Assembly: GCA_022606425.2 (NCBI GenBank)
Contig: JAHDVF020000897.1
Span: 1 to 64,000 of the forward strand
From: Lepidostoma basale
Taxonomy: Eukaryota > Arthropoda > Insecta > Trichoptera > Lepidostomatidae
Length of the DNA stretch: 64,000 bases
Reading direction: 5' to 3'
Below, piece after piece: positions 32,690 to 43,300 of this stretch. Under the pieces are notes generated by a model, which searched no databases, was not told the origin of the DNA, and saw only the letters and a program-made list of their open reading frames with translations. Both the position numbers and the translations under genes were made by a program. Position 1 is the first letter of the stretch. Each line of letters opens with the position of its first letter.

Positions 32690-33025
32690 ACAAAAATAAA
32701 AAATGTTTATCTTTAAATGTTTGTTTTTAACAAAATGTTTGTTTTTAACAAAATGTTTATTTTTAGCAAAATAGTTTATTTATTTATTTTTTTTAAAAAA
32801 AAGACAAATATCAAGGATTTACATCAATGATATTAGAATTTATTTTACAATCTTCAATGTGAGCAGAAAATAGCTCATTATTATGAAGAAGGAATCTGGT
32901 CGTGTCCAGGCTTGAACCCATGTCCCCTGGGTCAGGAGCCAAGCGTTCTATCCCCTAGACCACCACCCGATTTTCAACTGAATGTTTATTTTTTACAAAA
33001 ATGTTCATTTAAAACAACTTTGGAA
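32690..33025. repeat. AAAATGTTTATTTTTAACA tandem repeats, split by SINE-2
   Basis: An 18-20-bp unit recurs at 32690-32775, and again at 32985-33020 after SINE-2. It also occurs at 32263-32300 as the tail of the CR1-like fragment, so it is probably that family's 3' tail. Confidence 0.5.
32778..32978 (-). mobile_element. SINE-2, tRNA-derived
   Basis: On the minus strand the head has an A-box TGGTCTAGGGGATAGAACG and a B-box GGGTTCAAGCC with tRNA spacing. It is followed by a body (CTCACATTGAAGATTGTAAA) and an A-rich tail. Other copies are at 45035 and 56062. Confidence 0.82.
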
Positions 33026-33215
33026 AATTCCAAAAATTCGTCAGACATGGTGGTCATAAGAAAGGTGGAATGGGGAATGTTGTAATTAGTTAATTACATA
33101 AAGCGTGCGCTTAACCCAACCAATGACAGGTCATAAGTCCTGTAAACACCTCGATCACCATATTCAGTTTCCAGTTTGCATCGTCGTCTCTATTGAGATG
33201 CAATTAATCCTTAAC
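33026..33215 (-). repeat. Foldback-family repeat, right arm
   Basis: The complement of the 31305 arm, from GTCAGACATGGTGGTCATAA to CTCTATTGAGATGCAATTAA. 33216-33394 shows nothing. Confidence 0.65.
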
Positions 33216-33394
33216 AATGATTCCAGTAGGAATTTTAACATTTTATTTGTGTGGCTAGCGACATCTATACACTATCTCTGCAAGAAAAATGAACCTTCTG
33301 ACGATGGTCAATCTTATTGAAAAAGGGATTTTTGTAGCAGTCGAGCACTAGGGTCTTATGATAAGGGAATTACGCCAAAAATAATCGAAATTTA

Positions 33395-33520
33395 CTATAT
33401 TTTTGAATGTATACTTATACTTGTATACGAATACTGGATTTCACCCATTGCGGGTTGTCAATTCATGATTTAATTGCATCTCAATAGAGATGCAAATTGG
33501 AAACTGAATATGGTAGATCA
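33395..33520 (+). repeat. Foldback-family repeat, left arm fragment
   Basis: ATACTGGATTTCACCCATTG, then TCTCAATAGAGATGCAAATT, cut by LINE-B at about 33520. Confidence 0.6.
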
Positions 33521-33865
33521 AGGTGTTTCGAGAGACCGCGTTCAGCAGACTAATTGCTCTCCCCACCGGTGTCACCAGAGGCAGATTGGTTCTGGCGGCC
33601 GGTAGGTAAAACAATCTGTGCTGTCGCTGTCGGAGAAATCTATCGGGGACAAAAAGCCGAACACCCTCCAGTACGGCCGAGTTCTCGAAGTATCCTCTAA
33701 TTAATCTAAAGAAATGGGTAATTAGATGTCCATCTCTTCGAAGCTGTAGAGAATTGGTTCCGAGCATTCCCAAAAGAAATGCCGTGGGATAGAGCCACGG
33801 ATAGCTACCATACTCCCTCGTGTAGAGATACCTCAGAATTTTTTTCTGAACCCTTCATTCACTTC
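33521..33865 (-). mobile_element. LINE-B C-terminal fragment
   Basis: The minus frame reads GMLGTNSLQLRRDGHLITHF, FRLIRGYFENSAVLEG and [20 protein letters not shown]. Confidence 0.85.
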
Positions 33866-34122
33866 TTATACTTGCATTTGACACTCTATCATACTTGTTA
33901 ATTTACAAGTATTATTTAAAGATATTTGTATCTTGCGCGCCCATATTTTAGAAGCGCTGACTTCTCTATTTGACAGTACAGAGGCGTAGCAGGCTTCACA
34001 ACAGCGGGGGGTAATACAATTCATCACGGGATCAACATATCGGCACTATGGCTCACTCTACAGCGCAAGGGCGGCTCGTAATGTATTCAACATAAAAAAC
34101 ATTTAAAAAAATCACAATAAAG
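33866..34122. other. No recognisable feature
   Basis: It starts with a 45-bp LINE-A scrap; the rest carries no motif. Confidence 0.4.
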
Positions 34123-35783
34123 TTATGATTCTTCTTCTTCTTCTTCTTTTGATAGATCTGACGATCTGTGACACAGAAATCATATCTCGTCGGATGATGA
34201 GATCCAGCTGTCCCTCCATCTCTTAGGCGGTCTTCCAGGTGGGCGGTGTCCGGAAGGATTTCATAGGCGGCTGTATATGTGAGTCTGTCACCATCCATTT
34301 GGGCTACATGGTCCCTCCAGTATCTTCTTCTGGATCTACTCCACTGAACGATATCCTCTATTTCGCAGGTTTTCCTTATGTCTGCGTTGCGGACACGATC
34401 TCGGAGGGTTTTTCCAGTAATTGATCTTAGGACCTTCATCTCCGATGTTCTGAGTAGTCCCTTGGTTCGCACAGTGTCAGCCCGCGTCTCTACAGCGTAC
34501 GTCATGATGGGTCGCACGCATGTTTTGTATATTCTGATCTTGCTGTCGATACGCATGTGCTTGTTTTTCCAGACTAGATTCTTCAGGCATCCTGACATGG
34601 CAGAGGCTTTACTGACTTGTTCACGTACTTCGGTATAAAGGTCACTTTGGCTGCAGATCTCCACTCCCAAATACCTGAAACTCATCACCTGCTCCACAGG
34701 TATATCATCAACAGTCAGTTTACATCTTGCAGGTTGACTAGATATAGTGAGACTTTTTGTTTTGTTGACTGATATAGCCATATTTAGCCTTTGGGATACT
34801 GTGTGGAATTTGTACAACATTCTTTGCAGGTCATCTTCAGACTCTGCTATTAATGCGGCATCGTCCGCATAGCAAATGACATTCACAGTTTTACTGCCCA
34901 TTTTATAACCTAGTCCCAGGTCAGCTACCTCTTCTATAATTTCGTCCATAATAAGATTGAACAGAAAGGGGCTCAAACTATCTCCCTGTCTTATACCATT
35001 GCTTGTAGGAATTTCCCTAGACAGTTCATTGTCAACCTTAATTTTCGTTTTGCAATTGGTATATAGATCTTGGACAGTCTTTATCAATGTATTGGATATT
35101 CCTCCTTCCTGTAATTTTCTTACAATATCTCTTAACAACACCCTGTCAAATGCCTTAGTCAGATCGACAAAACATATATAGGCTACTTTATTATATTCAA
35201 TTGCTTTCTCTTTCAGTTGCCTTAGAATGAAGATTGCATCTGTTGTGGAGCGATTTCGTCGAAAACCCTGCTGTTCTTCCCTATTCGTTATCTTTTGCTC
35301 AAGTTTCGTTTTCAGAATACTTGTAAATACCTTAAGCATTGTGCATAATAAGGAGATACCTCTGTAGTTCTCTAGGTTTTTCTTTTGCCCTTTCTTAAAT
35401 ACAGGTGTTGTTATACTTATTCTCCATTCCTGTGGTATAGTTCCAGCGGCCAATATCCTGTTAAATATGTTTTGGATCTCTTTTATACATTCTACGCCAG
35501 AGTACTTAATTAATTCATTGGGGATGTTATCGATTCCGGGAGCCTTCCTATTTTTCAGCTTCTTAATATGTGTCAGTGTCTCTATTTCACTGAATGTTTC
35601 TTCTACAGTAGCTTCAATTGTCGGGTATCCGTGCCCCGGGTCCATAGAATAGAGTTGTTTGAAGTACCTTTCCCATTCATCAATTGGAATTTTTGTTGTC
35701 TGAGTGTATTCATTGATAGGCTTTCTTTGGTTTTTAAGTAGTTTCCACACTTTTCTTTGGGCACCATGAAGGTCATATTCCAT
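34053..35783 (-). CDS. LINE-E reverse transcriptase (5'-truncated ORF2)
   Basis: A 576-residue frame, still open upstream to the truncation at 35873. In order: KNRKAPGIDNIPNELIK (77-93), ENYRGISLLCTMLKVFTSIL (138-157), QQGFRRNRSTTDAIF (171-185), the CFVDLTKAFDRV block with the first catalytic Asp (204-215), NGIRQGDSLSPFLFNLIMDE (262-281), the catalytic ICYADDAALIAES box (303-315) and FRYLGVEI, then the C-terminal TGKTLRDRVRNADIRKT and [16 protein letters not shown]. The final residues are read through the GAA tail and flank. The endonuclease is missing, so it cannot move on its own. It is a LINE of the YADD type; I am not sure of the clade (RTE-like is a guess). Confidence 0.85.
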   Translation of the reverse strand: MEYDLHGAQRKVWKLLKNQRKPINEYTQTTKIPIDEWERYFKQLYSMDPGHGYPTIEATVEETFSEIETLTHIKKLKNRKAPGIDNIPNELIKYSGVECIKEIQNIFNRILAAGTIPQEWRISITTPVFKKGQKKNLENYRGISLLCTMLKVFTSILKTKLEQKITNREEQQGFRRNRSTTDAIFILRQLKEKAIEYNKVAYICFVDLTKAFDRVLLRDIVRKLQEGGISNTLIKTVQDLYTNCKTKIKVDNELSREIPTSNGIRQGDSLSPFLFNLIMDEIIEEVADLGLGYKMGSKTVNVICYADDAALIAESEDDLQRMLYKFHTVSQRLNMAISVNKTKSLTISSQPARCKLTVDDIPVEQVMSFRYLGVEICSQSDLYTEVREQVSKASAMSGCLKNLVWKNKHMRIDSKIRIYKTCVRPIMTYAVETRADTVRTKGLLRTSEMKVLRSITGKTLRDRVRNADIRKTCEIEDIVQWSRSRRRYWRDHVAQMDGDRLTYTAAYEILPDTAHLEDRLRDGGTAGSHHPTRYDFCVTDRQIYQKKKKKKNHNFIVIFLNVFYVEYITSRPCAVE

Positions 35784-35873
35784 ATCTTTTGAGAATTTGG
35801 CCCAATATTCTGTTTTTATTTTCTTGATTTCCGCGTTGACTCTGTTTCTTGTATTCTTATATTTGCGGTATTC
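34133..35873 (-). mobile_element. LINE-E, 5'-truncated copy with intact reverse transcriptase frame
   Basis: It is bounded by the 10-bp duplication TTATGATTCT (34123-34132 and 35874-35883) and has a GAA-repeat tail at its 3' end (34133-34149 on plus). The 5' end is cut within the coding region, the usual result of incomplete target-primed reverse transcription. Confidence 0.9.
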
Positions 35874-35883
35874 TTATGATTCT

Positions 35884-35975
35884 AACCCTTATTATTATCA
35901 TTATTGTGTTGAATCGCTCTATCTCGCATTACAGTGCGAGCCAAATCCATGTAAAGGGTATAGCTATCATATGAA
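35884..35975 (-). mobile_element. SINE-1 tail fragment
   Basis: TTGAATCGCTC, GTGCGAGCCAAATCCATGTA and GGGTATAGCTATCATATG match the 3' part of SINE-1. It is cut by LINE-B at 35975. Confidence 0.7.
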
Positions 35976-36295
35976 TTCCCAAATCTGTAGGTTTGAATAT
36001 GAACTTGGCAAAGACCAAGATGATGAGTTCTCGAAATATCCCCTGATTAATTTAAAGAAATGGGTAATGAGATGCCCATCTCTTCGAAGCTGTAAAGAAT
36101 AGGTTCCGAGCATTCCGAAAAGAAATGCCGTGGGATAGAGCCACAGATACCTACCTCCGAATTTTTTTCTGAACCCTCTCCAGCATAACGGAATATCTCG
36201 CCTCGTGAGGACTCCATATCACAGAACCAAAAATATGTATAAGAAGTCAAGAGGGACACCAGGCCACATTTAATCTACTTCTATGTCCCGGCGTA
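35976..36295 (-). mobile_element. LINE-B fragment
   Basis: The minus-strand LIRGYFENSS-type region and a GEIFRYAGEGSEKN frame. Decayed. Confidence 0.65.
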
Positions 36296-36870
36296 CATGC
36301 AAATTATAAAATTAAACTTTAAATATTCTTAACAAAAGGGGACATAAAGGGGGATTTTATGAGAAACAGACTCTTTGACACATGAGCGGAAGATGAAATG
36401 CGGGACAGAGAAAACAAATGCGGAATGGGGTGATGACGTACAACTTTATAATATAGCGGACATGGGAAGATCAAGGAAACAGGACATTACGAAACACCTC
36501 AAAAAGGGAGGGTTGGGCCCTAGCGAGGCAATCAGCACACCCAAGGACAAGTGAAGAAAAATGGAAGAGCGAAGAAAGAGAGAAGAGTATCCAGCAGTGA
36601 AAGGAAGAAGGCTGAAGAAGAAGATGTTTCCACTCTAACGAGCCGCTACTGGACGGATCATTTATCAACCCTTGCACAAATCTGAATTCATTAGAGACTT
36701 TCGATATAAAAGGGTGTCTCTAAGGGTGTCTCTAGCAGTCGATATCGGGTGCTGCCATCAATAGAAGAGAACATACTATTCATACGTAAGCAAATTATTT
36801 AAAAAAAAATTTAATTCTTTTAAATATTTAAGATATTTATTAAAATTTAAAATATCATAAACCTATGTGG
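36296..36870. other. Degraded LINE-like terminus, otherwise unrecognised
   Basis: 36440-36640 resembles a LINE 3' terminus (GTATCCAGCAGTGAAAGGAA, then GAAGAAGAAGATG). The remainder shows nothing I can name. Confidence 0.4.
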
Positions 36871-37190
36871 TCTGTTCTCCAAAGTGTTGCTACTCCTGTG
36901 AGGTAGTTTCCCAGCTGTCCTTCCATCTTTTAGGAGGTCTTCCACGAGGACGAGTCCCATGAGGCTGATTATGCTATGCAATATAGGGGAGTCTGGTGGT
37001 GTCCATTTTTTGAACATGACCGTACCAGTCTCTTTCTCGCTGTCTGCTCCATCTTATAATATCCTCAACCTCACATATCTCTTATTCTGGTGTTCCTCAA
37101 GCGATCTCTCAGTCTCTTGCCTGCTATCATCCTCAGTGTATTAATTTCGGAAGTCCTCAAAACTTGTTTAGTTCTTAATAATAATGATAT
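36871..37190 (-). mobile_element. LINE-E-related C-terminal fragment
   Basis: The plus sequence GGAGGTCTTCCACGAGGACG with the CATGACCGTACCAGTC block is the complement of the RGRPPKR and W-Y-GHVQRMD regions of this group. Decayed. Confidence 0.7.
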
Positions 37191-37200
37191 GATTCTGTTT

Positions 37201-37370
37201 ATATTTTTCAGATTTGGATTGAAATAATCAAAAAGAAAATGGCTCCCCGAATCAGAAAATGTCCGTCTCGTCTCTCCCTGCTTGTCGCATTTCTGTTTAT
37301 ATTCTCTGTGATAAGGGTGAACTTTGGGCTGCAGCAGGAAGATGGAAAATCATATACTATTTCTGCAGAG
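37201..37370 (+). CDS. pban: pban-like exon 1: signal peptide
   Basis: The ATG is at 37239. The hydrophobic core RLSLLVAFLFIFSVIRVNFG follows a basic start (MAPRIRKCPS), then LQQEDGKSYTISAE up to the GAG|GTAAGT donor at 37370. Just upstream, ATTTTTCAG at 37202-37210 looks like an acceptor, so a non-coding 5' exon probably lies further left. No promoter is identified. Confidence 0.85.
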
Positions 37371-40300
37371 GTAAGTATATAACTAACAACATAACTATAA
37401 AACGAGATGGTACCATGGCCCTGCTTACCATGTTTCACCTTGCTAAGGCATTATAAAATATTTGATGATACCTACAATGATAATGTCATTCTCATAAAAC
37501 ATAAATAAAATTAAAAAAACATCACGCCGTTTCAGAGTATGGACCGCCACACTACTTGCTCCTGACACCCCTCTCTACCTTCCTTCAAATTCATACAGCG
37601 AGTCATACACGCACGTTGATATTTCCGAATTCTAAAATGGTCTCCTTCTATTTCTTCCTTGTTGAGGACCTATGTGGTCTGTTCTCCAGAGGGTTAAGAA
37701 TCACTGGTCTACCAGCTATTGAAGCTATCTGTTCTGGGGGCTTCTGAAACCCCTTTTATATGCCTAAACAATTAATATAATTTTCTCGTTTGTCGGAATA
37801 ACGAAATATATTTTTTGACTTTCGTTTAGATTGCACAAAAATGTTGTTTGCCTGAAAACCTTCAGAGTCTGCAGAAGTGCTTGGAGAAACGCGGAAATCC
37901 AGGGATGTGGTTCGGACCGCGGCTTGGGAAAAGGGCGCGCCTCGCCCAAGGCCAACCTGCACTTCAACGGCTGCTTCTTGAGGCCCTGGTGGCCAACGAC
38001 CCCAAGGCGATCGAGGAACTCCAGGATCACATCGGCAACAACGTGGAGATGACGGGTGAAAACAAGATGATATTCTCTCACCCATCGCATTCCCTTTTAA
38101 TCCAAATGTCCCTTCATCTCTTAGTGGCCATCCAAATGGACGATTACATTTTATTTAGTTTGAATAACTTAATAAAAGTCTAAAATAAATAGGTTTTAAA
38201 CTTTTTTTCTTTAAATTTTTTTATTTAATTAATTTTTTTAAAACCCAATTGGGTTATTTGGATTATTTTTTAAATCTTACATTTAATTGTGTTATGATTC
38301 AGGTATATTTTAAATTGATTTGTAGTGAGACTCCTTGTGTCTTTTGGTAGTTCATTGTAAAGTTTCAGTCCATTGTTCAATATCCTTGATTGTCCTGTCT
38401 TAGTTCGTGCATTCGGTAAGTGATATCTGTCACAGTTCCTGGTCCAGTGTCGGTGTATGTCTGAATTTTTAGTAAATTTGTAGCTGCTGTCTGTTGTCTC
38501 TTCCATGGTCACTCTGTGTACAATTTTCAAGGTCTCAAATTTGGTCAGGTCTGATATGTCCTATTATAGATATAAAATAATAAAACACTTTTAATTTAAC
38601 CACGGTATAATTATTATCTTCTTCTTCTTCCTCAGCCTATTTCCGTCCACTCCTGGACAAATGTCTCACTCTGTCTTGTGCAGACTGCATCCAGGTTATT
38701 CCGACGTGTCTGTTCAGATCATCCTTCCACTGTAGTTGCGGTTGCCCCGCACTTCTCTCTGCCGTCCACGGTCTCCAAGTTAGCAGTCTTCTTGTGCATT
38801 TTTCATCTGAGCTTCTGACTACGTGACCTGCCCATTGCCATTTTAGAGTCGCCACCCGGTGGATGATGTCAGTGACCTTTGTTTTTTCTCTCACCGTATC
38901 GTTACTGACTCTGTCTCTTAGGCTTATTCCTAACATGGCTCTTTCGGTCACTCGTAGTTTCTCGGCACTTTGTTTGGACAATGTAACAGTTTCAAGACCA
39001 TAAGTATCAACTGGCAGAACGCAGGCTTCATAATTGATGGCAACTAGTTTCTCTAGTTAACTTCTCTTAAAACTCAACTAGTTTCAACTAGTTATTCTAA
39101 TTGATGCCAACTAGTTTCGCGTGGACCAAAGCTACATCCAGGCAATATAATAATTAATAATTAAACAAAAACCCAACCCAATCCTTATGTATGGCAGCGA
39201 AAACTGGCAGAAGAAGGATGAGAGCAGAATAAATGCGGTAGAGATGAGGTCCCTAAGACGTATGTGCGGTAAAACGATGTACGACAGAATCTCAAATGCT
39301 GATACCAGAAAGGAATGTAGAGCGAAAGAAAGTATTATGAACAACATTATTAAAGGATCGCTGCGTTGGTTCGGACACATGGAGCGCATGGGTGAAGAAA
39401 GAATGGTAAAAAAAGTATACGTTAACGATGTAAATGGAGTACGGAATCGAGGTAGACCGAGGAATATAGATAAAGCGATGGCTTAACCCAACCAATGACA
39501 GGTCAAAGTCCTGTAAACGCCTCGACCTCCATATTCTGTTACCAAAAACAATTTACATCTTTGTATCTCTGAAGATACAATTAATTATTTGTGTAATAAG
39601 GAAATTTGTTTTGAAGGTACTAAGAGGAGATTTACCCCTCGCCTGGGAAGGGAGTCTGGGGAACTAGACGCAAGACACGTAGAATTTGTACCTAGACTAG
39701 GAAGAGAACTGGCTCTCTCCTATCCACCCTCCCCTTATGCAGACAGGTAACTTTTTAACATTATCTTACCTATGTTGGGTAGCTAATACACATTGCTTCT
39801 AATGTCAGATACTTTAACCCTTACCACTCCATTTTTTTATATTGTTTGTCAGCCAACTCTAATTTAAATAATGTCAAAATATTTTTATTGATAGGTAGTT
39901 ACAAAAAAAATCGTTAAAAACTCATTTGTAATGATTTATTCTTCAAATAAAAAAACAATTTACAAAAAAAATTATGGACTACTTATAGTGTTGCATAGTA
40001 TGGTACTTTTTAAAACAATCTCCAGGATGAAGACCAGGTTTTCTGGAACAGGTCTCACAAAACCACACTGTTTCCCGTCTTCCCCCTGGAATCTTTCTGT
40101 TACTGCACACAGTACAGTCTTTAGAACCTTTGTCCAGTTTTGCAATGAAGTGGGGCTTGTACTTTAATCGCTCCTCTGCATGACTTATCATGCGAAGTTC
40201 CCGCCATTTTAGGTTATGTGAATTTGCAAAGATTATTTTGTAGTAAAATAAAAACGGAAAACAGTCAAAATCTTATTAAAACGTGAAATTAAATGTTTTT

Positions 40301-43300
40301 TTTAACAAATAATTACAAGAAAGTCAAGTATTGCGCGCGAAAATACACCGCGCCTGCAAGTCTATCTTGTCGGCTGCCAGCCGACAACTGAGTTGTAGCG
40401 TACATATAGCGATGTCGGCTGGCATTCGACAAAGGAGTGGTAAGGGTTAATAATCATCTTTATCGTGGATGGAAAGGTTCACAGCGACACATTTTCTTAC
40501 ATTGATTTGAGAACCCCTATGTTTTGAAACAAATAGGTCTATTTGTTCCCGGTTGTAACTTGCGGCAACGCCAACATCAATTGTTCTACACACCGTCACG
40601 CAGAACAAACCTGCCTTTGGTGATGCCAGTACGAAAAGCATTTCAATTGATGAATTTTATCATCTTGTATTTGGACAGTTTTAGTGTCAGTTAAGCAATG
40701 TTCATCTTCTTCTTATTATTATTTTTGTCCATTCACACCTCCGTGGTGCATAGGGCTTCAAGGAACCTTCTCCACTCGACTCTATCATCCCAAATGAGGC
40801 CTGCTGCCTTAACCGCGTCCTGCAGGGTTCTTCTCCAGGTGGCTCTAGGTCTGCCTCGCTTTCTCTTTCCCCTTATAGGGAACCAGTCTAGTGCGCCCTG
40901 AGCGATGCAGGCTGGGTTCCGTCTCAGAGTGTGACCGATCCACTGCCATTTGCGTCTAGCGACTTGTTCTCTAATTGGCTTTTCGCCTGCCATACAGAGT
41001 ACGGCATTTGACACTGTTTGGGACCAATAGATCTTGAATATTGAGCGAAGGCACCTATTCATAAACACCTGGAGTTTTCCAATAACGTCCGCGGTAGATT
41101 TCCAAGTCTCACATCCGTACAGCAGTACGCTTTTAACGCTACTGCTGAATATTTGGAGCTTGAGCGAAATGATACTGGAACACCATACAGAACGAAGCAT
41201 AGCGAAAGCTTACTCAAGAAAGTTACTCAAATAATATAATAATTTAATGCTTGTCATTAAGCTGTACCTAGCAAGTAAATAAAACCGAGTTACTGTGTGA
41301 TGGTAAGTTAGTTAATTAATTATTTATTTTTCAGTGATTTAACTCCAATTCCTCTCTTATTCGGGAGATATGCTGCAGAAGAACGCGTCCCGCTTTTAGC
41401 TGAGTCTGGAGTGCCTCCGTTCGCCCCCAGACTAGGCAGACAACTGGTTGATCTATACAGTAAGTGATGGTTAACTCACTTGGCACAATCACATAATTGT
41501 GGCGTGGCGTGTTAAGGGATTAGTTTGCAGAAATAAAATTAATAAAATGCACTTCAATGTCTCCAAATGCGCTATGCTATCTTTTACTAGAGCATTGAGA
41601 ACTGTGTATCATAGATACACAATGAAGAACCAGCAACTAACACACGTATCTACGATGAAGGATCTCGGACTCATCTATGAGAGGAGGCTGACATTTCCTG
41701 CACATATCGAGAGGATTTATGACATTGCACTGAGGATGTTGGGCTTCATCATTTGGACCGGAAGAGTTTTCAGAGATCCCAATGTGTTCAAAGTCTTATA
41801 CAACGCATTGGTTCGGAGCAGACTCGAAAGTGGTTCTGTAATATGTAGTCTTCACGAGGCGAGATATTCCGTTATGCTGGAGAGGGTTCAGAAAAAAATT
41901 CTGAGGTATCTCTACATGAGGGAGTATGGTAGTTATCCGTGGCTCCATCCCACGGCATTTCTTTTAGGAATGCTTGGAACCAATTCTTTACAGCTTAGAA
42001 GAGATGGGCATCTCATTACCCATTTCTTTAAATTAATCAGGGGATATTTCGAGAACTCGGCCGTGCTAGAGGGTGTTGGTTTTTTTGTTCCTGATAGATT
42101 TCTCCGACAGCGACAGCACAGATTGTTTTACCTACCGGCCACCAGAAACAATCTGCCTCTGGTGACACCGGTGGGAAGAGCAATTAGTCTGCTGAACGTG
42201 GTCTCCTCTCTGTTCTGACTCTAATAGTGGTGTTTCTTACACTGTCCGCTATACTGATTCCCAACATTGCTGCTCCATAGCACTTTGGACAATTCTCCAT
42301 TAATTGACGCTTTTCTGAGACAACGTTATAGTTTCAAACCCACAAGATAATGGTAAGACGCAGCAGTCAAACACCTTCCATATAAGGACAATGGGAGTTC
42401 TTAGATTTTACATGTTTACAAGAGACGGAAGAAAGGAGAAAGTTATCAGAAGAAGCGTTGGAGCTGGAAACAAAATAAGTGGTGCACTCAAAGTCATTAC
42501 CGAAAATAGAAATATATCGACTGAAGCAAAGATGGCAGTGCACAATGCAGTTCTAGTCCTAAGCCTTATGTTTGCAAGTGAAGCTTGGAGTTGGCAGAAG
42601 AAGGATGAAAGTAGGATAAATGCCGTAGAATTGAGGTCACTAAGAAGAATGTGCGGAAAAACAATGTATGATAGAATATCTAATGATGAAGTAAGAAAGG
42701 AATGCAAGGTGGATGAATGCGTGATAAATAAAATGAAGAAAAAAGTTAAAAAGATATACACAAGTAGTGTGAATGGGAAAAGAAGTCGAGGAAGGCCAAG
42801 GAAGACATGGCATGAATATAATCGTCTCGGATATGGACATTTTCAGTGTCAGTGAGGCAGTATTCATAAAAAAAATTATTTAAAATTTTGGAAAGAGTAC
42901 TGCCTCACTGACTTCGACATATTTGGGTTCCTTCTGATATGTATGAATTTTAGTTTCATGTCGTTTTATCTTATCTTTGTAACACCGTTTTGTGTCCAAA
43001 TGAGTCGCCTAAATGTTTTTTGTTTGTTATGTCTCATTTGTGTATTATGTATAAATAAAATAACTAACTAACTAACCATCACTCCGTTTCCCCGGAGGGA
43101 TAGGCAGAAAGGATGGATCGCCACATTGTTCTATCCTGACATTACTCTCGCGCCTCTTCTACATTCACACATCGTGACATGCACGCTCATCGATTGTTCC
43201 TACTTCGAACATGGCCGCCTTTCAGTAATTGATTAATTTGCTCATGCCATGTCTTCCTTGGCCTTCCTCGAATTCTTTTCCCATTCACACTACTTGTATA

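Noticed and set aside
37756..38090. Two 108-109 codon minus-strand frames
   Set aside because: Shadows of pban exon 2 on the opposite strand.
37848..38183. Single-exon reading of pban exon 2 continuing to 38183
   Set aside because: A donor at 38055 gives the correct phase to the next PRL-amide exon; the read-through tail is intron-like.
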